From positions 1-64,000 of the forward strand of contig CANNZV010000948.1 of the NCBI GenBank assembly GCA_947561585.1: 64,000 nt of DNA, written 5' to 3'. This DNA comes from Caprella mutica. Its lineage: Eukaryota; Arthropoda; Malacostraca; Amphipoda; Caprellidae. A program made the translations under genes and the position numbers. The notes beneath the pieces are model-generated. The model had not been told where the DNA came from, made no database searches, and saw only the letters and a program-made list of their open reading frames with translations. Below are positions 56,581 to 64,000 of this stretch, piece by piece (within the stretch, counting starts at the first letter, position 1; every line of letters starts with the position of its first letter).

Positions 56581-56990
56581 TAATTATCGATAAAATAGTT
56601 AGCACAAGTTTAATTAACGCAAGTGTATTTAGTGCAAGTGTAATTAGCACAAGTATAATTAGCGCAAATGTAACAAGCGCAAGTCTAATTAACGCAAAAA
56701 TGATCTGAGAAGCTCCACCCATTTCTTTTAGATCCAATGGCAACGCTGGATACCTTCGATTTCATGAATCTATTTTACTTAAAGACATCAATGAATAGAA
56801 CCAATCACGGAATAAGACGTTCAAACGTAGTGTTTAGTGTGTAATTAGCGCAAATTTAATTAGAGCAAAATAATTAGCGCAAATATAATTAGAACAAAAT
56901 AATTAGCGCAATATAATCAACGCAAATATAGTTTGAGCAAAATAATTAGAGAAAAAAAAAAGCGCAAATTTAATTAAAGCAAAATAATTA

Positions 56991-57593
56991 CCCAGGTAGC
57001 AATGATTGTTATTTAAATGTTAGAATAATATTATCCTGTAACCAAAAGTAATGTTATTTTCAATGTTAAAATAACATTATAAAAATGTTATATTTTCAAT
57101 GTTAACATAATATTACAACCGAACCTTGAAATAACATTGGGAAATAATATTGAATGTTATGTTGTAATATTAATAAAACATTTAAAAAATGTTTAATAAT
57201 GTTATTTTGATATTAAACAAATGTTATCTAACATTTGTTTATTACGAACAAACCTTATAATAACATTGGGATATAATATTTAATGTTATGTTGTAATATT
57301 CAAATAACATTTAAAAAATGTTAAATAATGTTATTGTAATATCAAAAAAATGTCAATATAACATTTTTTATTAATAAAAAAACATAATTTAACATTTTTC
57401 AAATGTTATTTTAATATTACAACATAACATTCAATGTTATTTCCCAATGTTTTTTTAAGGTTCGGTTGTAATATTATGTTAACATTGAAAATATAACAGT
57501 TTTATAATGTTATTTTAACATTGAAAATAACATTACTTTTGGTTACAGGATAATATTATTCTAACATTTAAATAACATTCATTGCTACCTGGG
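56991..57593. repeat. 603-bp palindrome
   Basis: CCCAGGTAGCAATGA at the left and TCATTGCTACCTGGG at the right are exact inverses apart from one position, and the arms stay complementary for about 180 bp (CTGTAACCAAAAGTAATG, ACATAATATTACAACCGAACC and inverses) before becoming looser AT words. It looks like a complete smaller relative of the enclosing element or its inverted-duplicated left end. Confidence 0.88.
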
Positions 57594-57594
57594 A

Positions 57595-57945
57595 TATGTA
57601 TGTTCAATAATACATACCAACATGTACTATGTTCAATTATACATACCAACATATATGTTCATCAATAAATACTAACATGTATGTTCAATAATACATACCA
57701 ACATGTATGTTCAATAATAATTACCATTATGTATTTCCAATAATACATACTAACATGTATGTTCAATAATAAATATCAACATGTATGTTCAATAATACAT
57801 TAATACATACCAACATGTATGTTCAATAATAAATGCTAACATTTATGTTCAATAATACATACCAACATGTATGTTCATTAATAAATACTAACATGTATAT
57901 TTAATAATACATACCAACATTTATGTTCAATAATTCCTTCCAATT
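57595..57945 (+). repeat. 26-bp array (ACATGTATGTTCAATAATAC)
   Basis: About 13 units of ACATGTATGTTCAATAATAC plus ATACCA with frequent small changes. Confidence 0.85.
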
Positions 57946-59150
57946 AACCTCATGAGGGAACATCACGGGGATATTGCTGGAAGGTTATTTTGCAATTGGC
58001 GAGGGAATTCTAGAAGATTACAGGAAGGATAAACAAAAGAATGCAGGCGACAGTCGAATTCTTTATACACAACTGTCACGAGCATTCGATTTAGCATATC
58101 CTCCACTGTGTATGGACGTCGTACGGTACACCTCTCTGGCTTAACCCTGTGGAGGTGGCGGGGCTTCTGTCCGACTGGTGCGCACAACTTGGAGGAGGGA
58201 GTCGACTGGGGCGCACAACTTGAAGGAGGGAGTCGACTGAAGATATAATCTTTGTTTCTTACGGATGTCATGATAATTTCTAGACATTTTTACTAAACAA
58301 CACCTAGCTAATTCACTTCACTCGCAACTTATTCAAGCACATGCAGGCTCACAGCACAAAGACGAAGGACGCACTGAAAACCGCCAAGAACGTACCACAT
58401 GCATAAACATGAGTAATGAAATAATAATATTTAGAAGACCAAGTAATTAAAATAATACAATTTACTCTATGGTCTAAAACCTCATAGAAAGTAACATATT
58501 GGGATAATATAGATCAATCAATTACAATGTAAATGTTGAAATCCACTTGAAACTTAATCCGTAGATGGCGCTGGTGTTACAATGAGCGCGTGAATTTTGT
58601 GTTTCAGTTACCATGTATGTACGTAGCATAACACATACGTGAGTTGCCAGTTAGTTAATTAAATGAATTGGTAACTGTTATAAATTTGAAGTGAAAAACT
58701 GTTACAAACAATATTTAATAGGTAATCGAAATTATATTTATACTTTTAATTGAAAGTGTTCTATATATATAACGAGAGAAGAATAGAACCCATGATAAGT
58801 AAAAGATTTCAAATTAAAATAATTGGGTACTTAATTAACGTAACAGTAAAACGAATTTAAATTGAGAACTCATTTTGAATAAGTAGGTATATTGGGTAAA
58901 CACCCAATTCTCGGACAAACACAGTTTACGAACAGTGGGCGTGAACCCCAGGATCCGACAGGCTTAAATTAATGAATTCTGCTTATAATAAACATTTGAT
59001 TGGTCATATGATCGATAACTGTGTTATGTTCGGTAATTAGGTGTTTACCATTGTAAGATACATGGAAATCTTCACTAAATCAAAATGGAATTAGGTATAT
59101 AGTGGAAACGTTTTGTAGGTATGATTTTCTATCATAATACGTATGTAAAG
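57946..59150. other. non-repetitive cargo of the nested element, possible gene fragment
   Basis: GC content rises sharply at 58050-58380. A minus-strand frame (57963-58271, 102 aa) contains a 31-bp tandem duplication (GCGCACAACTTGGAGGAGGG) that makes repeated LPPSSCAPQ-like peptide. No known domain is recognised. It may be a captured host gene fragment or plain non-coding DNA. Confidence 0.3.
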
Positions 59151-60292
59151 TTATATTTTAGTATTTATTTTAAACATTATTCAAATAGTATGTTGAATAT
59201 TGTTATATTATTTACGTATAACCTTATTATAATACTAACTTATAATCTTATTATAACATTAAAATATAAGTATTATTTTAATGTTATCGAGTAACCTTAT
59301 TATAATATATATGCATAATCTTAATATAATAAAGCTTTCGAATATTTAGTGCTACTGTTATATTTATATTTTTATAAGGTTAGATTATAACATGAACTTC
59401 TAATATTATAAGCTAATGTTAAAATAATATTAATATAATAATCCAAAAATAACATTCAACATAAATATAACATTCAAACATTATCATAACATTATTATAA
59501 TGTTCGATTGCTAGCTGGGTAGCGCAAATATAATTAGTGCAAAACAATTAGCGTAATATAAGAACGCAAATTTAATTAGAGAAAAATAGTTAGCAAAAAA
59601 ATACTCTGTTTACTGCCTAAGTACTCTTTACATATATACACTTAAAATGTCATATTTTTGTATCAGTAGTATTTAAGAATTCTAATTATATTATTAAACA
59701 AATTCAGTTAATACAAACTAAACTTTCTTAACCGAGCTGCCTACTGCTGACGTCATTACTTCATGTTCAACTTACGATTATTTTAGCATACTTCTAATTA
59801 GTGAGGCAGCATAGCTCCTAATTTTAATCGAATTGTGCACTCTGTGATAAAAGCACCAAACTTGGCAGGGATCTTATATGATATATAAGGAATATTTTTG
59901 GATATACGGCAATCTCAAATTTGCTTCCTAACGACTGTGACAGCCACTTTACGAAATGGCCGTAGAGCAGATATTTCCTATGTGGTGTACCGTGAAGAGT
60001 GTCAAATGAGTAATTTACCTTACCTATATTTAAAATAAACTACGTAATATATAATATTTTAAAGTTAACAAAACGTTCTAGGGATTATATAACATTATCA
60101 AACATTAACTACTTATATTTGTAAATTATATAATTATAATAACCAGGAAATAATAATTTTGTCGAATTACACGTATCAGAAGAAATTCTTTGAGACCTAA
60201 AGTTTAAAAATTAAAAACTAATTGTAACACACATTACGTTTAGATTATAAGAAATAATACGTATTTTGTAAAAAAAACTATTTTTAAATGTT

Positions 60293-61850
60293 CAGTAGGG
60301 TAGCATGGGGCAGCGCAGCACCCCCTAAGCTCTTTCTCCATAGTATCTCCAATACTATTGAACCTAGATAATTGATTGTTACTGTAAAAGATACTCCAAG
60401 AAATGGGCAACACATGGTAAACTTTTTAGGAACTAATAATTCGTATTTCTTATTTTACTACAGTTTTCCTAAAAGTGTAAAAAAACGGCAATCGTGTAGG
60501 GCAAAACGGACACGGGGTGCCGCTTTGCCCCCCTTTCTTACATTTTAGATATATTATTTATCTACGAAAGTTAGAAAAAAAAAATATTTATTATGTAGCA
60601 AACAAGTATATATTTATGTATATCCTGAAACAGGCTATGGCATTGACCATTTGAAAGTATACATATATAGTGTTGGCTGTCTTTATTTATATTCTAACTT
60701 GTCAAAATTATCTTATATTTTAAATTGATTCAAGTACCTACAATTGAACACCGATTTCACGTGGATCACCAACAGCTGACTGAGCAGGTTGTTCTAGGAC
60801 ATTGCTTGTAATACCTTTGCTAGTTGACGGTGCAGGTTTACCTCTTAAAAATCTTCTGGATTCGTCAATTCAAAATCAACTAGAAGTTCTTCTATTACTT
60901 CAGTAGCTAAGAAATTCTCCTCATTAAACTCACTTTTATTATATTGTCATATATCAGTCCAATTGACAGGTCACTCGAATGAAGCAGTTTTCAAACGGCC
61001 GAAGATACCAGCCGTGTCATATATGGTCATTCTTTATCCACGATTGTTCAACATCCAGTTATCAGCAAAAGAGTTATATGAGCTCTTCAATGATTTGATA
61101 TAATAAAAGTCGAGCGGTTGCTATTTATGAGAAGAATGTGGAAGTAGTGTTGATAGTCCAAATCCATTGTCTCGACAAAAGTTGACTGCATCCAAAGACT
61201 GTGGTGTCCAAGCAGTATGATTATTTTTTAGATGCATTAGAAGATCCAGTTGATTTCACCCACTGTTGAAGGCATTTAAGAAAAAGACCTCCACCATCCT
61301 GAATCACTGACATCCTAAATGGATCCTGGAGGAGCTCCTGTCATGAAAGTATCTCTCATTTTTTTCCCTGGAAATATGAACATTAACTATATGAAAGATC
61401 CTCTTGTACTCACGCATCACAAAACTGACCAATTCACCTCTTTAGACACTCGTTATCTCACAAATCTGCTTAGCTTTACATCTTTCTTAGCCACCAATTT
61501 GCTGGGACTTTGAACTTTTGTAATTCCGGTGTCGTCCATGTTCCATATTTTTGTTAATTTAGATTTATTCAAAATTTAAAAAATAGAACAACTTTTGAAT
61601 TGTTAAATCCAATCACAGACCCTCCTGATAGTTACTTGTCATTTGCTGATGTTTACTAATATTGAAGCTTTTAATGAATGAATTGAACCAATATACGCCT
61701 GCATTTTTAATAGCAATACTGACAGTGCCTTTGACACAGGCATTGTCTCATCAAACAATGCCTGTATCTAAGAAGACGGTGGTGCAGTTGGTCTCACCGA
61801 TAATCCAGCAGCATTAGGCGTTGGATGATTGCTGGACCAGAAGTAGCTAG
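60293..61850 (-). mobile_element. pogo/Tigger-like transposon, partial
   Basis: The low-coordinate end starts CAGTAGGGTAGC and carries GGGGCAGCGCAGCACCCC (60306-60323), with its near-inverse GGGGTGCCGCTTTGCCCC at 60515-60532; such subterminal words are common in pogo-like elements of insects. The coding remnant follows on the minus strand. The other terminus was not identified, so the right boundary is approximate. It lies within the fold-back interior, next to the nuclease-like gene. Confidence 0.6.
60738..61790 (-). pseudogene. pogo-like DDE transposase remnant
   Basis: Reading down the minus strand across shifting frames: IWNMDDTGITKVQ (first catalytic D region, usually N.DETG), SKLVAKKDVKQI, TS.KRGELVSF, then a GAPPGSI-like and SGWWRS block, TAWTPQSLDAVNFC with GFGLSTLLPHSSHK.QPLD (usually PPH.SH..QPLD), then NSFADNWMLNNRG and MTIYDTAGI..R, which are standard pogo/CENP-B-type blocks. 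It ends ..PREIGVQL at a TAG (60738-60740). Multiple stops and frameshifts: inactive. The N-terminal DNA-binding part is not visible. Confidence 0.78.
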
Positions 61851-61865
61851 TGTTTACTAACTACT

Positions 61866-62983
61866 GAACACGACTGGACCTAGTATGGGACACTTACACC
61901 CAGATTCACTTAAATCCTGTACAAGAGCAAAGCGTGGGAAAGGTCTAAGAAGGAATGTCGTAGGAGAAGGAGCTATGCCCTGCAAATGGCCTAATTTTCT
62001 CAGAGTAGATTCTAATAAGACCCAACTTTTCAAGTACCTGTCATATGCTTTACTGGACTCATTTGACATGGAAGACAAACAACTTGTTATCACTGATGAA
62101 AATAATGTCATAAGCAATCTTCCCCTATTAGATCAGTCTTCTTTTTCGCCATGTTCCCACGAGGAAGCCGATGCAAGAATGTTACTTCATGCATTTCATG
62201 CTGCTCGCCATGGTCACCAAAGAATAATGATTAGAACTCTGGATACAGATGTTGTTGTATTGGCTATCTCTATTGTATACAATTTGCCGTTGGACAGTGA
62301 ATTATGGATCTCATTTGGATCTGGGAATGGGTACAGATACTTGGCAGCTCATGAGATTGCGAAAGAATTAGGGCCAGAAAGAACACAATCACTTCCTATA
62401 TTCCTTTCCTTTACAGGATGTGACACTGTTTCAAGTTTTTCAGGTCACGGGGAAAAGTCAGCCTGGGCTGTTTGGAACGTAATGCCTGAGTTGACAGATG
62501 CTCTTCTTACGTTATCCATCAAACCAATTGACATAACAGAAGAGCACCATAACATTATTGAGATATTTTCCATATTCCTATATGACAGAACTAGCAATTG
62601 CACAAGCATAAACACTGCTCGCAAAAAACTGTTCTCCTAGAAGAACAATGTGGAACTAATTCCTCCAACCAAGGATGCTCTGGAAGAGCATGTGAAGAGG
62701 CTGCCTACCCGGGAGAACAGGTTTGGGATCGAACTTTAATCCCAGTACCAGAACTGCCGCCAGCAACCAGTTGGGGATGGAATAAGAATGTTGGAGTGTA
62801 TGAACCAAAGTGTATGAATGTTGAAGTGTATGACAAAATTACCACAAGCCTCACACACTTGTCGCGAGCATCTTTCATGCAAATGTAAAATAAGTTGCAT
62901 GTAAAATAAGTTGCAGCAATTATAAGTTCATAATTGCTGCACTTGAATGTACTGCTCTTTGCGAGTGTGAAGGAGAGTGTTGA
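61866..62983 (+). pseudogene. FEN/XPG-nuclease-like protein of a multicopy animal family, broken
   Basis: The main open part (61885-62640) contains PDSLKSCTRAKRGKGLR, NFLRVDSNKTQLFKYL, SHEEADARMLLHA, IRTLDTDVVVLA and FTGCDTVSSFSGHGEKSAWAVW. The acidic triplets (EEAD, DTD) and GCD..S...G.G...A pattern resemble the catalytic core and helix-hairpin-like region of FEN1/XPG nucleases. After an in-frame TAG (62638) the frame continues (ELIPPTKDALEEHVKR), shifts (TSWGWNKN), and ends in a Cys-rich tail (ECTALCECEGEC, stop 62981-62983), which also has a 16-bp tandem duplication near 62885-62915. A frameshift precedes PDSLK. Proteins of this type are, from memory, abundant and uncharacterised in arthropods and cnidarians, which fits a mobile gene. 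The N-terminal part is missing. The nuclease role is inference. Confidence 0.6.
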
Positions 62984-63267
62984 CAGAATATTTAATAAAG
63001 GAAATGCTCTATTTGTAAACACCTGATTGATATCCAATAATAACAACGTATGATATTTCAGGAAATTTACCTAATTTTGTTCTTAATTTTATATGTGTTT
63101 TTCACATTCTTTGGTATCTTGAGCATGATGATGAAATATATGTTTTTTAAAATTTGAAATGGGCTTCACTTCAAGAACAAAATATGAAATCATTTCAGGA
63201 TAATTTTTAATTACAAATATACTTTAAGAGAATTGTGTTGAGAGCATCACTGTAGCATTTTCGTAAC
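62984..63267. other. AT-rich DNA between the nuclease-like remnant and the right arm
   Basis: No feature recognised. Confidence 0.5.
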
Positions 63268-64000
63268 CATTTTGTAAAATGACTGCCACGGTTCTTATGG
63301 ATTAAAATTAAGATGGCCGTATATCCAAATTTGATCAAAATGTATTTATGTACAAGTGTGCCAAATTTGGTGCTTTTATCACAAAATGCACAATAGTTTA
63401 TCTATGCAGCTGCACTAAATATACATTCTCTACATTTGTATCTGATTTAAATATCTATAATAACACACTGAGAAGTATATAACAGATACAAAAAAATCGT
63501 AATTTGAACATGAAGTAATGATGTCAGTAGTATGTGGCTCGGTTAAGAAAGATTAGTTTATATTAGCTAAATTTGTTAAATTATATAATGAATAATGAAA
63601 ATTCTCAAATAATACTGACACAAAAAAATGACATTTAAAGTTTATATATTATGTAAAAAAAGTACACATGCAGTTAAAAGAATATTTTTTGCGCTAATTA
63701 TATTTCTCTAATTAAATTTGCGCTAATTATTTTGCTTTAATTATATTCGCGCTAATTATTTTGCTCTAATTAAGTTTTGCGCTAATTATTTAAAGTGTCA
63801 ACATGCAAATATTTACCCTATTACCTTTATTTCTCACAATGACAAAGTAATGACGTCACTGTGGGCGGTCGCTGTCGAGACAGGTGGGCGGAGCGTATTT
63901 TTTGCGCTAATTATTTTGCTCTAATTATGCTTGCGCTATTTATTTTGCTCTAATTATACTTGCGCTAATTATATTGCTCTAATTATACTTGCGTTTTTTC
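63268..64000 (-). repeat. right inverted arm of the large fold-back element
   Basis: The inner segment 63268-63690 is the inverse of 59585-59970. Outside it, TTTGCGCTAATTA and TTGCTCTAATTA words alternate (63689-63790), then a spacer with GTGGGCGG and a TGACGTCA motif (about 63792-63898), then more words to the end of the window. Confidence 0.85.

Larger units (their letters stand above)
56991..59519. mobile_element. 2.5 kb element with CCCAG(G/C)TAGCAAT termini, inserted at TA
   Basis: The left end CCCAGGTAGCAATGATTG and the inverted right end CCCAGCTAGCAATCGAAC are related. TA flanks both sides (56989-56990 and 59520-59521). Removing the element and one TA restores the arm word AAAATAATTAGCGCAAATA, which also occurs uninterrupted nearby, so the boundaries are well supported. 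Contents: a 603-bp palindrome, a 26-bp array, about 1.2 kb of gene-like DNA, and an AT-rich right end of AACATTATAAT words. A 2-bp TA duplication suggests a Tc1/mariner-like mechanism. No transposase was found. Confidence 0.82.
56190..64000. mobile_element. large fold-back element with TAATTAGCGCAAA arms, extends beyond window
   Basis: The left arm (56580-59970, after removing the nested 56991-59519 insertion) and right arm (63268-64000 and beyond) are inverted relatives. Each has, from outside inward: a word array; a roughly 130-150 bp spacer starting CTCC.CCCA; a second word array; and a non-repetitive segment sharing ATTACTTCATGTTCAA, GATAAAAGCACCAAA, TTTGGATATACGGC and TTT.GTAAA.TG.C inverses. 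The words alternate TAATTAGCGCAAATA and TAATTAGAGCAAAA in a dimer of about 29 bp. The interior (59970-63268) holds a FEN/XPG-like pseudogene and a pogo remnant. Long arms of tandem words recall Foldback-type elements; the outer right end is not in view. Confidence 0.75.

Noticed and set aside
56480..56743. 87-codon hydrophobic ORF (LALITL-like repeats)
   Set aside because: Reverse-frame translation of the TAATTAGCGCAAA word array.
57593..57595. Independent TA duplication for the 603-bp palindrome
   Set aside because: The right flank reads AT not TA directly after the terminus, so only the enclosing 2.5 kb element has a clear TA duplication.

Overview
This is AT-rich animal DNA, almost certainly from an arthropod and most likely an insect. 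There is no bacterial gene organisation, and nearly everything recognisable is mobile DNA or its remains: Ty1/copia and BEL/Pao-type LTR elements, a Jockey/CR1-like LINE, tRNA-derived SINEs, and Tc1/mariner, pogo, hAT, piggyBac-like and Harbinger-like DNA transposons. A hemipteran host is only a guess from the repeat style. No intact ordinary host gene could be supported. One short assembly gap (Ns) lies at 26870-26892.

Layout. 1-9.6 kb: AT-rich filler, a 2 kb array of 61-bp repeats (3110-5152), and a 1.3 kb fold-back element whose ends are arrays of GGAA..TTCC words (6424-7734; second copy 49208-50459; partial inverted copy 54688-55103). 9.7-12 kb: a Tc1/mariner-like element whose 5' end is repeated in inverted form at its other end, abutting a decayed reverse transcriptase gene that a 179-bp hAT-like MITE has entered. 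12-21 kb: AT-rich DNA with small inverted-repeat elements, including a TTAA-flanked piggyBac-like MITE. 21385-26892: a nearly intact copia element on the minus strand, one coding frameshift, primed by an initiator tRNA-Met fragment, with a Harbinger-like MITE in its 5' LTR. 27-32 kb: mostly featureless DNA, a 172-bp triplet repeat, a 51-bp minisatellite and a SINE.

32.3-46.8 kb reads best as one nested structure. A minus-strand LINE is cut into an endonuclease half (45741-46790) and a reverse-transcriptase half (32334-34571). The cut edges carry matching inverted termini beginning CCCAAGCAACCA, so 34572-45740 looks like a single 11.2 kb inserted element. Inside it is a tandem LTR retroelement (LTR-gag-LTR-gag-LTR, 35738-42251, 5-bp target duplication CAACT) that encodes only a BEL/Pao-like Gag and has no protease, polymerase or integrase. 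Beside it is a possible spliced, mostly non-coding locus (42.4-45.1 kb).

46.8-56 kb holds short tandem arrays, a possible solo LTR, the second fold-back copy, a 1.07 kb imperfect palindrome, a GC-rich 35-bp array and a reverse SINE. 56.2-64 kb (running off the window) is a large fold-back element whose long inverted arms are made of alternating TAATTAGCGCAAA and TAATTAGAGCAAA words. Its interior holds a broken FEN/XPG-nuclease-like gene and a dead pogo transposase. Its left arm was entered at a TA by a 2.5 kb element with CCCAG(G/C)TAGCAAT ends. A recurring theme is many unrelated-looking elements sharing a CCCA.G...CAA terminal motif or having termini built from short, often dyad-symmetric words.
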